A stretch of 64,000 nucleotides of DNA from Podaxis mareebaensis (Eukaryota; Basidiomycota; Agaricomycetes; Agaricales; Agaricaceae), in NCBI GenBank assembly GCA_018524725.1, contig JAEUWP010000103.1:186001-250000 (forward strand), read 5' to 3'. Below, piece by piece: positions 11,178 to 25,529 of this stretch (its first letter is position 1; every line of letters starts with the position of its first letter). Made by a program: the position numbers and the translations under genes. The notes below the pieces were generated by a model that saw only the letters and a list, made by a program, of their open reading frames with translations, was not told the DNA's origin and ran no database searches.

Positions 11178-14117
11178 ATGTTATCGAACCGGAGCACCGG
11201 GCTCTCTGCTCTCTTGGCTTTATTTACCGCCCTTGACGCCGTGTCTGCCCAGCGCTATCGTCGTCTCGGCTCGTGTCCGACACTTGGCTGCGTCTTCCCT
11301 CCTGACCAGTCTGATTTTTACCCCGGCCAACTTTTTGACATCCGCTTAGAGGTTCATGCGCCCGAGAATGGAAGAGAGGCTTCGAATGGTGGTGTTTCCG
11401 ACGAGAAGCTTTCGTTCTGCATTCGTCAACGAAAAGGTGCTTGCGTGGATGTGTCCAAGTTCTTCAAAATTCAGTCGGAGCCTGTGTTGGAGAAGTGGTC
11501 TTTCTCGTGAATATCACGCGTTTCCCACTTGCCTTTGTTGTCGCGTACCTGACGAAATGTTTGTTATAGCTATTTCGAGGATCTTTTCGCGGAGGATGCT
11601 AACCAGGCCACTAAGGTTAATGTTGCGTCCAAGATCTATCGCGCAGTATGTCTATTTTAATCACCATGTTCTATTCCGGCTCAACTAATGAGGTGTCTTT
11701 TTTTTTAGGTCAGCCTTCCTAATGTACGGATCATTAGATGTTGGCGTGGGCAGTTGCTGAATTGCTTTCTTTTAGCCCGGGGAATACTCCGCCATTCTCA
11801 CTTATAATGGCAAGAGCCAGACCGTGGCCAAGTGGGTTGTCAGGGACGCCTCCAAGCAGCGCAAAGCAAAGAACGTCCTCTTCTTCGTTGGAGATGGTGG
11901 ATATTGTCGTCTTCTTTCTGTATTTGACGCATGTTAGCCTCACCTATGGATGATAGGCATGACCCAGGCAATGATTACTGCTGCCCGGCTCATCGGCCAC
12001 AAGTCAGTCAACGGACGCTATCAGTCTCTTATGCAGATGGATCAGATGGACGCGCTCGGCATGTAAGCGTTCTTCTGCTCCAAACGGTAGAATCTCGAGT
12101 TTAGCGCAATACGACTTCCCCAGTCAAATGACCCACTCCATTGATTCCTTCATTACCGATTCCGCCAATTCTGCTTCCGCCCTCTATACGAGCAAGAAGA
12201 CAGCCGTGTCTACGCTTAATGTTTGGGCTGACTCAGTACGCCTTGTGTTTTTGTGCTATGGAGTTTGTTTGTTCCTCATATATATTGATGTTGTAGTCCG
12301 CCAACTCCTTTGATGACCCGAAATTCGAGACTATTGCCGAGCTCTTCAGGAGGCGCAGAAAAGGTGGTGCCCTTGGTATGGTCTCCACCGCCGTCATTGC
12401 CGATGCCACTCCCGGTATGTTTTGTTGTATTGCTGCGTTGGAAATCGCTTGAACATCCCTGTAGCTGCGCTCCGTGCTCATACCAGAAATTGTAAGCACT
12501 AGCATGGTTCATTACCTTGGTACCCTCCGACCGGTATTGATATACAGGTGGTGAATTGGCTACCATTATCTACGAATACCTTAACGGTGCTGAGGCTGTT
12601 AACAACACTTTCACCTGGCCCACTTCCTGCGAGCAGCCCGACGTCATCTTCGGGTATGCTATCTCCTTAATTCCGAAAACCGGTCAGATGCTCATGGGAT
12701 AACAGCGGAGGCGCCGAGCTCTTCTACCCCAATCCGAAATCATACGGCGGTGCTGACATGTACAAAGCCTTCAAGGACAAGGGCTACAAAATTGTCCAGA
12801 GCAGGACTCAGCTTGCCTTCACTCCTAATGACAAAAAGACTCTCGGTATCTTCTCCAGTAAGTTCGGTAAGTCTCGCCTGCCAAGAAATGACCTGATCCT
12901 TGGTTGACAGCCTCCAACATGACCAAATGGATCGATCGTAACGTGAGCCTTATGCTGCTCCTCGCACTCTCGACTTCATGACTGACCAATGATTAATAGA
13001 TCTTCCCCGAGAACCTCAAGGGTCAGAAGAATAGCCCGAATGGTGACGGCTCCGATGCTGTTGACCAGCCCGGTTTGGAGGATATGACGCTCAAGGCTAT
13101 TGATATCCTCCAGTCCCGAGCTCGGAAGAACGCCTGTTGGTTTCTCATGTCTGGGGCTGCTAGCATCGGCAGGATGATACACGCTTTGGATTATGACCGT
13201 GCCCTTGGAGAGCTCCTGGAACTTGATGATACTGTCCGTGCCTCTATCGAGCACCTGAGGAAGATTGGCGAATTGCACAACACTCTTATTGTTGTTACTG
13301 CTGATCATGGTCACGGTTTCGTGAGTGTCCTCTGTTCTTGGTGTTTATATGAACTCACCATCGCGTACAGGACGTCTTCGGTGGAGCTGATACCAAGTAC
13401 CTCTCCCAAGCTACCAATGACCGTGCAAAGCGGCGCGTAGTTGGCACCTACGCCAATTCTGGTTTGTCGGAATCCCAGGTTGCTCCTGGATCATCTCCCG
13501 ATAACACCACTGTTGTCTATGGCCCCTCTGGCCCCAACTTCCCCGTGCAATGGAATCCTCGCTATACATTCGCCGGTGGCGTAGGTGGTAACCCCGATCG
13601 TCGCGAAAACTACAAGATCCATGCCGCTGGACCTTGTTCTGCTACGACCGAGGGCCCCGATGGTATGATCGCCAATCCCAACGACAACATCGATGGTTTC
13701 CATGTTTGTGAGTACTTTACACTGTTATGAAGGATCAGCCATATGATTGACGTCATTCCTTTACAGCTGGTACTTTGGGTCCTGAGGAGGCTGAGGGTGT
13801 CCACTCCTTGACTGGTAGGTTTATCTTGGACTTCGGGTTCTCGAGGAGTGCAACTGACTGACCTTTCTCTGTGTAGACGTTTCCGTTTTCTCCAGCAGTC
13901 CCGGTTCTGATACTTTCCGCGGCGTTTGTGAGTTAATCTGCGCTACAGTCTATTACTAGAAAAATGGGAAGGCTCATGGTCGACAACAGTTAACAGCATC
14001 GATATTTTCTACAAGATGGCCGATGCCCTTGATCTCGGTGATACTAGCCAAGATGATTATCATAATGGCCATGACAGCCACAGCAACAATGTCAACAATG
14101 GCCATCGTGACCATTAG
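11178..14117 (+). CDS. Secreted alkaline phosphatase, copy 1 (two metal ligands substituted)
   Basis: Member of the E. coli PhoA-type family, preceded by a signal peptide (LSALLALFTALDAVSAQ). About a dozen introns splice to an uninterrupted frame. Conserved: FFVGDGMTQ (metal Asp), ITDSANSAS (nucleophile Ser), GMVSTAVIADATPAA (metal Thr), VVTADHGHGF (Asp-His), and GVHSLTDVSVF (final His). The motif that should read E-x-A-S-I-D, with Glu (Mg site) and Asp (Zn site), reads SGAASIGRMIH here: glycine codons at 13153-13155 and 13168-13170. It therefore lacks two expected ligands. The C-terminus carries an Asn/His/Asp-rich tail (DDYHNGHDSHSNNVNNGHRD). The gene lies head-to-tail with copy 2. It may be a pseudoenzyme or one with altered metal use. 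Confidence 0.9.
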
Positions 14118-14886
14118 ATAACCCGCAGATCATTGTCAAGATACCCTTCATGCTATCTCATCTCGTGTTGAAGCCGCTTGATCTTAATGGACACTGTAGG
14201 TTAATCGACGTACGTAAATCTACTAGGTGCATTCATTTCCCACCAAAATCGCGTTCTTCGCGTCTTATTTATCCCCCGTCCCCCGCCCACCAAGCCAACC
14301 AATCCGTAAACCATGGAGATCTGTCGACTTTTTGACATTTGTATTACACGTTCAAGGAATCCAAGGCACACCAGTCTACCTTTCTCAGAAGGCGTGGCTA
14401 TCGTTTTCCCATTCCTGTCATCGTCCGATGTGACAAAAGTAGAAAAGGCACAGTTAATGTGAGAAATTGATTGTTCTTGTGAGCGATCGCCTTCGGCAAT
14501 AAACGCATTACCCCCCAAGTTAACTCCAGGGAGCACCCGCCCCGCTCAATTTATTTATCCCAGTTGCACACTTCCCGATCGGCTATTTATACGCACTGAG
14601 CGTTCCGCCAGTAGGATTGCTCGACGCACAAACGTGCTTTGCAACCATAAGAAACTCTAACTTCAGCGCATGGCGCTTTCAGGAATGGCTACACACGAGC
14701 TCAGAGAATATCAAAAATACTTCGTGCGCCAGTAGGCGGAATTCCCTCTTTGTCCTAGCGCGAGGGGATATATAATACGAGTCCTGAAATGTGCAAGTGA
14801 GGTCCGCTGCTCGAAGCACCAGCCTTTCTCAGCTCCCTATCCTCGACCCCTGTTCTCCGCATAGCGAAATTCCAAATCGAGTCAGA
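14118..14886. other. Intergenic region between the two alkaline phosphatases
   Basis: About 770 bp holding the 3' UTR of copy 1 and the promoter of copy 2. A minus-strand frame at 14201-14536 is not convincing. A TATA box lies near the right end and is listed separately. Confidence 0.4.
14769..14775 (+). promoter_or_regulatory. TATA box of alkaline phosphatase 2
   Basis: TATATAA about 110 bp before the ATG of copy 2, preceded by a G-rich stretch. Distance and sequence fit a fungal core promoter. The transcription start is inferred only. Confidence 0.5.
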
Positions 14887-17800
14887 ATGCGGTCTATTCG
14901 GAATCGCGTTCTGTCTTCTTTCGTCTTCGGACTTTTCGCATTCATCGGTAGCGCGTCCGCACAGCATTTTAAACGGCTCGGGACGTGTCCTACACTCGGC
15001 TGTATCCTACCCCCTGACCAAACGGACTTCTACCCTGGCCAATTCTTTGATGTCCGCGTAGAGGTTCATGCGCCAGTGAACGGCAGCGAGGCATCGAATA
15101 ACGGTGTCCCAGATGAGAAGTTTACGTTTTGTATTCAGAGTGGAGGGAAAGGGAGGGGCCAAAGTGGGCAATGCGAGGATGCTGCGAGATTCTTTGATGT
15201 CAAGGAACCAGCGTTGGAGAAGTGGTCGTTTACGTGAGTCGTTCTCTCCGAGTTTCCGATTCTTGAAGTATATTTGGAATGGATGGTGAACTGTTTGTTT
15301 TTTGGGGGGTGGTTAGGTACTTTGAGGATTTGTTTGCGCAAGACGCGAATCAGCCGACTCTGGTTAACGTTGCGTCGAAGATTTATCGAGGGGTAAGTTA
15401 GGGTTCTTGCTGTTTCTTCGATCAATGAGGGTCTGATGATGATCATGATGACCATGTTGTAGGTTAATCTGCAAAAGGTATGTCAACGCTGATTCATGAT
15501 TCGGGATCAAAGTGTCTCACATACCGATCGGCTTTTTCGATGATAGCCTGGTGAATATACAGCCATCTTGAAATATAATGGCCGGAGCCAGACCGTCGCG
15601 AATTGGGTGGTCAGGAGTTCAACAAAGAAACGCAAAGCGAAGAACGTGCTGTTCTTCATTGGAGACGGTATGCACATTCACCAGCCAGTAACGTAAACTG
15701 GAGGTATTTTGACTCCTAAATGCACTAGGTATGACCCAGTCGATGATCACGGCGGCACGTCTCATCAGCCATAAGTCTATTAATGGACGATATCAGACTC
15801 TCATGCAGTTGGATCAGATGGATGCCGTTGGAATGTAAGAATCTCACTATTGATTGTTTTGGTTTCGCTAATTGTTTTGCGACTTTGAGCCAAATGACGC
15901 ACTCCATCGACTCTTTCATCACGGATTCGGCTAACTCTGCTACTGCTTTGTTCACTGGAAAGAAGAGCTCTGTGTCTGCTTTGAACGTATGGGCGGATAG
16001 TGTGAGTGTACCGGTCACTTGCTACAGTAGTCAGAAAGGGATGGGGAGGCTCACAAAACGCGTAGTCACCGAACTCGTTTGACGACCCGAAGATGGAGAC
16101 CATTGCTGAGCTGTTCAGGAGACGGAGAAAGGGAGGTACTGTTGGTATCGTCTCGACTGCCGTCATTGGGGATGCAACTCCAGGTAGAGAACTTCCAGCA
16201 TTAAAGGATGTACCTGGCTGACCTATTGCGGTTTTTAGCGGCCGTCTGTGCGCATACAAGAGATCGTACGTACTAGCTTCAGCTCCAACTTCCCCTAAAT
16301 ATGACGTCTGATGAATATCGATGCGTCCCAATAGGTGACGAGGAAGGTGCTATCGTCTTTGAGTACTTGGAAGACCCAGAGGCGATCAATAGCACTTTCA
16401 CCTGGCCGACTAATTGTCAACAACCTGATGTCATTCTCGGGTAAGCATCTGAGGTGGGGTGTGGTGATTGAGTGCGATAGGACTGACCTGAAATGTTAGT
16501 GGTGGTGCGGAGTTGTTCTTGCCTGGAGAGGCCTCGTGGAAGGGACAGGATATGTACAAGGCGTTCCAGCAGAAGGGATACAAAGTCGTTCACACTGGAG
16601 CAGAGCTGAAGGCTGCAAATCCGAAGGATAGGACTTTGGGTATTTTCTGCAGTGAGTCGTGGTCGCCTTTGATGCCAAGATCTAAATACTCACTTGGGAG
16701 TTAACAGCTAGTAACATGGCGAAATGGATTGAGCGTAATGTAGGTTGAATGCGCTCCTTTGTTGGTGTTTGTAGATGAAAGACGTTCCTTCCCAGGTTTT
16801 CAAGGAGAACCTTAGGAACCAGAAGAACAGCCCGACGGGTGATGGCACTGATGCAGTTGACCAGCCTGGATTGAAGGAGATGACGCTCAAGGCCATTGAT
16901 ATCCTACACGCGCGCGCGGATAAGAATGCTGGATGGTTTATGATGTCTGAGGCTGCTAGCATTGACAAGGTTAGCCCGTGTTCAGATAGGCTTTGTTGGA
17001 ATGGTCTGACTGGATGGAATTCTAGATGATGCACGTCCTGGATTACGATCGAGCACTTGGTGAATTGTTGGAGCTTGATGACACTATTCGCGCGACTATG
17101 GAGCGTAAGTGCGGTGAGCTTTGTTGTGCAAAGCGTCGAGGTATAACGGCGCGTTCTAGATTTGAAGAACATGGGAGAGTTGGATGACACCTTGATCATT
17201 GTGACAGCTGATCATGGACATGGCTTCGTTAGTAGTATCCTTTCAACTTGTGGACAACACTCACGGTTTACAGGACGTCTTTGGTAGTGCTGATACCAGA
17301 TACTTGTCACAGCAAAGCACGGATATCCTCAAGAGGCGTGCAGGTAGGCCATTCAGTGATGCCTGGAGAAAGCATGCATATTGAAGCCTTTCTTAGTCGG
17401 CACCTATGAGAACTCTGGTTTAAGCGAGTTCCAGGTTGCTCCTGGAGATCGACCAGACAATGCCTCGATTGTTGTCGGACCTCAAGGACCAAATTTCCCT
17501 GTTCAGTGGGATCCTCGCTACAAGCTGGCTGTAAGCAGGTACCCCACGAGATAAAGGAAGACGAGACTGACAATAATGACCAGGCCGGCTTTGGAGCAAA
17601 TCCGGACCAGTGAGTACCGCTATGTTCTCCAATGCACAAGAGTGATCCTGACAAGGCTGTTAAAGCCGTGAAGACTATAAGATCAATACGGAAGGGCCGC
17701 GCCTCCCCGCCATTGGCATGGCAGGCATTACGGTTACTAACCCTCAGGACAATCCGGATGGTTTCAATGTCTGTGAGTGCCAAGGTCTCTATCACAGTTT

Positions 17801-18083
17801 ATAAATGACTGAGATTTCTGGAAGCTGGTACATTGGGCCCAGATGAGACTCAAGGTGTCCACTCGTTGACTGGTAGGTCGTGATCTCAGCTGCGGAACCG
17901 TCGGAATGCTGACTTGCCACAAAGATGTCTCCGTTTTCGCGAGTGGCCCTGGAGCAGAGGCATTCCGCGGAGTATGTAAGTGTGCAGATTTGGCAGCAAT
18001 AGACCAGCGGCTAACAAAGGGGCACAGACAATAACATTGACATCTTCTTCAAGGTTGCGGATGCGATGGGGTTGGGAGCGTAG
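14887..18083 (+). CDS. Secreted alkaline phosphatase, copy 2 (full metal-site motif set)
   Basis: Tandem paralogue of the preceding gene. The chosen ATG is directly followed by a signal peptide (MRSIRNRVLSSFVFGLFAF). Metal and catalytic motifs are all present: FFIGDGMTQ, ITDSANSAT, IVSTAVIGDATPA, MSEAASIDK followed by MMHVLDYDR across an intron, IVTADHGHGF, GVHSLTDVSVF. It ends DAMGLGA without the His-rich tail of copy 1. It has several introns absent from copy 1: after SIDK, after ATME, near KRRA, in YKLA and after NPDH. The intron before REDYK uses an AAG acceptor at about 17663-17665. Expected role: release of phosphate from organic phosphate outside the cell. Confidence 0.92.
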
Positions 18084-18370
18084 ATACCATTGTGTGTTCT
18101 TTGGAATAATGTACGGTAGCGTGGTAGTTGCCAAAACAAGGTTGCTTGGACGCGTCGGTTGATTATTCGGAGAACAATGGCACGTGCGGAGATGGATACA
18201 AACATCAGCAAACACAGGCGCGTGCAGAGGGCGTGGTTTGTTGGGCAAAGTGACAACGCCTCTCTCATCTAAACACGCCTCCACTGCATTGCAATCTCAT
18301 CACCATTAGCCTTTATTACCACATCTTGCTGGATCCTGCGTGCCGATAGTCTGTGTGCTCGAGCTGCTAC

Positions 18371-21300
18371 ATGTCATTTTCGGGCACACCCTTAGGTCAA
18401 GGCAGACGTCTCGATCACAACACTTTTCTCGGAAAACCATCTGCAACCGGCGCTAGGCCCCCAAGTCCACACCGCATTGTCCCTACTTCTTATTCATACG
18501 GGTCTGTCCCCTTTGTCTCATCTCTCACCCCACCAACACTTATCTCATCAAACTATCCCAACTTGTCGCTCTCCCAACACACAGTGCACCCACTCTTGAA
18601 ACTCGCTCTCCCCCGCGTCAACGTCCATCCTCACCTTCACCTCACAACATAGAGGACGGCAACGACGACGAGAACGCCTCCGCACTAGCCAAATTCGCCA
18701 AGATCAAACAGCGCGAAGCTTTAGCCTCTCGTCCAGGCGGTCCAAAGATCATCACATCTCCACCAAAGCCAGACAAGTGGGTCGTCAAAGATACCTCTGT
18801 CATTCTCGCCAGTGCACTCCATATCGCTGCGAAAAACGACATGCTGCCAGCTACAAACCCAAACAACGCTTGGACGTCCGGGGTGGCACGACCCAATCCT
18901 GTCGTGCCCCGAAGCACGTCTGTCGAATACGAGAAGGAAACACAAACTACGACTTCTCGGCGTCTAGCCCCACCTCCCAATCGCCTTTCCCGTCCTCCCC
19001 CATCACGAAAACCTCTATCAAAAAACGCTTCTGCCCGGATTGTACCCGACTCGGAAGGAGAGGAAGACACCTCTGCGACCGCAACCGCTAACGGACGCGG
19101 AAAAAGCCCCTTCGAACACGTATTGGACGTGGCCAAGAAGGCACTGGGGCCGGCAACATACTATGTACGACAACTATCACACGAGCCAGAAGACAGATCG
19201 CTATCGACGAACGGAAATACCAGTCACAATAGAGATACTAGCTACGATTATGCAGCGGAAGAGCAGGAATTTCAGGCGGCTCAGCAGGCTCAGCGCGCCT
19301 CTCTTCCATCGCATAAGCGAGGTCGGATGTCGATGGATAATCGAGCATACAAACCCCCCGCATCCGATATAGAAAGCGACGACGATGACTACTCCGACGA
19401 CGACAAGCGTAAAAAGAGACGAAAGAAGAAGAAGAACGAGCCTGTGGGAGGTCCTCTGACGACTCTCCCGGTGCTCTCGGCAGACAAAAAGAAGAAACGG
19501 AAGAGTAAAGGCACCAAGTCTGGTGCCGGCGGACAAGATGACGAAGAAAGCGAGAGTGATGAACTTAGCGTTGAACTCGTGCGTTTTATATTTCTGCTTC
19601 TGCGCCTCATGACAATAGGTCTGACAAGTGCAAGCAGGAGTCGACGCAAGCGCAGCAACGTCCATCAGTACCACGTTCTCTGCCACCACCTCCCTCACGC
19701 CTATCCCTACCCCGTGGCTCTGTACCACCCCAAGACACGACTATACAAGACTCCTCGTTAGAAAGCGCGGAACAAGGACTCGACTCAATACCTGAAGTCC
19801 CCGAAGAGGAACTCCCGGAATCACCACAAAAACACGACCGAAGAAACGAACAGTCGCAATCACGACGTATGCCTCGATCATTACCGCGGTCTTCCAGAGA
19901 CTCTACAACACGATTCTCAATCGGCGGTCTTTTGGGCCGCTTGGTCCATGGCATCATCAAAGGCCTATTGATGATAGTCAAGTTCGTGATATACCTCGTC
20001 ACGACCGTGTTCTTCGTTTGTGGGCGCATTTTCGGCACTATATATGATATCGCATTCAACCGGCCAGTGCTATGGTTGCGAACGGCGGATTTGTCACCAG
20101 CGACTACCCTTGCAAAGTACCTCACTCTTGGTGCGCTAGCCTTCGGGGTATGGTACGCGCTACGGGATACGGACATTGCATCTCATCTCCCTTCACTATC
20201 CCTCACCCGACCCTCGTCACGACCGGTGTACGCAGTCCCCGATGCTCCAGCTACCGATATCGCAGAACTTGCCGATCGGCTACAACGAATCGAAATTGCA
20301 TTCTCTGGTCTTTCGCACGATACGGAGAGAACACGAGCGAAAGCAGAGGATGGCGTCCGGTCGTATTCGGAACTCGCTGGTGTCCTCCGCGCGCTGGAAA
20401 ACCGTATATCAGCGGAAAGTAAACGCATTATGGAGTCCGAGCTGAAAGTCAAGGATGCGCTAGCGCTTGGGCAGAGTATGAGCACCGTGAAGCGTGATAT
20501 CGAGGTCCTCCAAGCGCAGCTGAAGGCTCAAGACAAGCAGCGACAACAGGAAGAAAAACACCCTCGAATTGAACACATCAGCGACGAAGAGGCCCGAGCC
20601 AAGATACGACTTCTAGAGGAACATGTAGACAGCCTCAAGGGTGGCTTGAAGGATGCCTTGGAACTGGGGAAGAAAGCCGCGTCTAACGCACAGAAATCCG
20701 TGACAGTCAAAGCACCAGGAGGCCAAGATCTGAAGACGATGGTCTCGGAGATGGTGGATTCAGCGATATTGCTCTTTAGCAAGGATATGATCGGCAAGGC
20801 GGATTATGCGATGCATTCGGGTGGCGCGAGGGTTATTCCCTCTCTTACTTCCCCTTCGTTCGAGATTCAGCCGCCTACGCTGCGTAGCCAATTGTTTGGC
20901 TTCATCACTGGGGATGGGTATGCTGTCGGGCGACCCCCTGTTACTGCGCTGAATCACGAAGCGCATGTAGGATATTGTTGGCCGTTTTCTGGACGGCATG
21001 GTCAATTGGGCGTCAGCCTTGCGGCTCCTGTTATCATTGACGAGATTACCATCGATCATGTTGCCAAAGAGATTGCATTCGATCTCAGGAGTGCACCGCG
21101 GCATATGGAGGTGTGGGGCATGATAGAAGGAGAAGAGAATGCGCAGAAATATTTAGAGTTGATGGCAGAGAAGGAAAAGAAGAGAGAGGAAGCGAGGGAG
21201 CGGGGTGAAGAAGGTGTGGAAGAGGGACCGTATCCGTTGACGTTGCCACAGAATCCGCCGTACATCCGCATCGCTAACTTTACGTATGACGTTGAGTCAC

Positions 21301-21491
21301 CCAAGTATGTGCAGACGTTCCCCGTGTTGCAGGAAATCAAGGATAAGAGGATGGATTTCGGGATTGTGGTGTTGAGAGTGTTGGATAATTGGGGGATGGA
21401 GGAGTATACGTGTCTGTATCGGTTCCGTGTGCATGGAACACGGTTGGGCAGTATGCCAATTCCTGCGCCTGTGGAGGATACAGGGCTATAG
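18371..21491 (+). CDS. SAD1: SUN-domain protein (Sad1/UNC-84), LINC complex, inner nuclear membrane
   Basis: Spans the inner nuclear membrane and links nuclear contents to KASH proteins and the cytoskeleton. Three exons (18371-18501, 18585-19578, 19638-21491) join in frame to about 992 residues. The N-terminal 600 residues are low-complexity, with charged repeats and strongly basic clusters (KRKKRRKKKKNEP). Two hydrophobic segments follow near 19940-20070 and 20115-20165, then a coiled coil (about 20260-20760). The C-terminal SUN domain includes HVGYCWPFSGRHGQLGV, IIDEITIDHVAKEIA, SAPRHMEVWGMIEG, IRIANFTYDVESPKYVQTF and a final YTCLYRFRVHGT. An acidic EEARERGEEGVEEGP insertion sits inside the SUN domain. 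The ATG at 18371 is the first in the exon. Confidence 0.93.
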
Positions 21492-22108
21492 AGCTGGCGG
21501 AGGTTGTTTCGCGTGGTGGGTGCTGGTGGTTGATGCTGATGTCTAATAAAGGGTGGTGATAGCGATGGTGGTGCTTCTTTTTAAACGATGACTTATTGCC
21601 TTGGTTCTTTATGTTTTTTTTATCCTCGATATCGCATCGCTCACCATGAACAGCCAGTCCCCTGGTCTCTGGTTCGCTCTATCTATGACGCACCCTCTTT
21701 TCCTTGCTCTCATACTATCGCTCGCACACATCTATGACGACCTTGTTACGACCGTCTTTCCTTCTGCGCCACCTATTCCGAGCCGATTCGTTGTTCGTAA
21801 TAGTATGCTCGCTCATTGTTCTCTCTTATCCCAAGTATATCATACACATACATACCGACATGTACATCGTCCCATCCTTTCTCCTTGTTTATTTTGTTTC
21901 TATTTCTATTACCTTCTTTATCTTATTCCTGGGGATCCAGCGGATGGTTTTATCAATTTATCATAATCTAACTCAATTCTGAAATCCATTAACACCTGCA
22001 GTCACGTGCATATGACGGGCTATTAGTGATTTAGTTGCGGCGCAGTCGACACCTGCCATTCAACCGAGCCCTTTGTCTCTACCCTCATCACCTCGTTGCC
22101 ATTCTCTG
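21492..22108. other. Intergenic: SUN 3' UTR and promoter of the Gln-rich gene, with an E-box
   Basis: T-rich sequence after the SUN stop produces hydrophobic spurious frames (21601-21982) that I do not accept as genes. A GTCACGTG E-box at 22001-22008 lies about 100 bp before the next ATG. Confidence 0.4.
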
Positions 22109-23271
22109 ATGTTCAACAGCTATGCGTACCGCATCTCCAGTCCACCGTTGACCAACAATCCGTTTATCGATCATTCTGCGACGACGGCTCAGAGATTCCC
22201 AGACATCTCGCAGTCGCCGACTAATGTCAATCAGTCGGCCTGGGGTAGTGCACAGTACCCAGGCCAACAGCATATGCCGTACCCCCAACACCAACCACAG
22301 CAGCAGCAGCAGCAATCATGGCCGAATCATTCTGGGATGTATAACCCCCAGATACAACCCCAGCCTACGGGGTTCCAGCCGCAAAGTATGTTCGGGCAGG
22401 GAGTGGTCAGCGGGAGTAGTTATGGGTACTTGAACGGGACAAGCCCGCAACAGCAGCAGCAGCAGCAATCTACATACAATCCTGCCCAACAGCAACTCCA
22501 GAGCCCGGGCTACATCGCCCAGTTTGATCCTTACTCGGCTATTGGTCAAGGATGGGGCGAGACGACTACAACTACAACGACGATCACGTCTGGTGTCAAT
22601 CCATCTGTCAATGGCACTGCTACAGGTCCCGGTCATTACTCATCCTCACATATCAACACACCTACGATAACGTCGACATCTGCCTCTCCCTCGGGCGACC
22701 CACATCCACGGGGGTACATCCGTACGCATAAAGCATTGATCGAGTCCTGGGATAATGTTACATGGAAAGGGCTCTTGGATTTGTTTGAGAAGTTGAAGGT
22801 GGCTTGGGAACAGAGGAAGAAAGAGTTGGAGGCTCGGGTTGGGGTGTTGAATACTCAGGTTGCGACGTTGCAGATGCAGACGCAGGCTGCTGGGCAATTT
22901 GGGTATGCGGGATATTTGCAAGTGCAGCAGTATCAACAGGAGGTTGCTAGGGTCCAGGGGGTGAGGCATTTTCTTGCGTTTCTTGTTCAGGTTATTTCTG
23001 GTTGCTCATTTTTTGGTGATTTTTGTCTTGGATCAGCTTGCGAAGGAAGCCACGGCTAATGCTGGTGCGGTAGTCCTGTTCTTGGCAACGATGACTTGTT
23101 TTGGTGTTCACATGTTAGTTTGCAGATTCGGTAGCTGCGTCGACTTTCCAGATGCAAGAGGTCTTTGGGGGATATCGCCAGTCTGGCGATCAGGCCAGCA
23201 AGCGACGGGTTCGCGAAGCTACTAATGCCGCATTGCAGAGCTTGCCAGATTGGCCACAACCGTTTTTCTAG
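22109..23271 (+). CDS. Gln-rich protein with C-terminal coiled coil, function unknown
   Basis: I do not recognise the family. Exon 1 encodes MFNSYAYRISSPPLTNNPF and then about 190 residues rich in Gln, Pro, Ser, Thr and Tyr, with two polyQ tracts from CAG runs (about 22299-22316 and 22451-22470) and a Thr run. From about 22700 the composition changes to a folded-looking helical region (YIRTHKALIESWDNVTWKGL, then FEKLKVAWEQRKKELEARV) typical of a coiled coil. Two introns (near 22961-23034 and 23064-23126) join to LAKEATANADSVAAS and the end QSLPDWPQPFF. An NPF tripeptide occurs near the N-terminus. The layout resembles disordered adaptor or transcription-associated proteins, but this is inference from composition only. 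Confidence 0.75.
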
Positions 23272-23571
23272 ATGCTGAACCTTTGATGATCCATTGGTCA
23301 GAGCGCAACACCAGTACGGGAATACAAGTCCGTTTTTGGTCATTGACGGGGTGTGGATTGACCGCAGTTCGTGGCGTTGACGGGTTGTACTAATTTCGGG
23401 AACCTGATAGGTTCGACTTGTAGGGATGGTGATGTTTCGATGTTATCTTGCTGTATTTCAAGGTGTGATTTGTGTCGTAATCTCTTTCTTGGTGTGTCTT
23501 TCAAGGTTGTATTGTAACCAATGTTGTATATTCCGTTCTTCAAATGAACCGAGAGGGTGAATAACAGCTAC

Positions 23572-25529
<1,958 letters not shown>

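Noticed and set aside
19201..20176. Long minus-strand frames opposite the SUN gene
   Set aside because: Low-complexity antisense of Lys/Arg/Ser-rich coding sequence; the sense strand is clearly a SUN protein.
21601..21982. Hydrophobic plus-strand frames that could be a small membrane protein
   Set aside because: Produced by T-rich 3' UTR; two overlapping frames are equally hydrophobic, which argues against selection on either.
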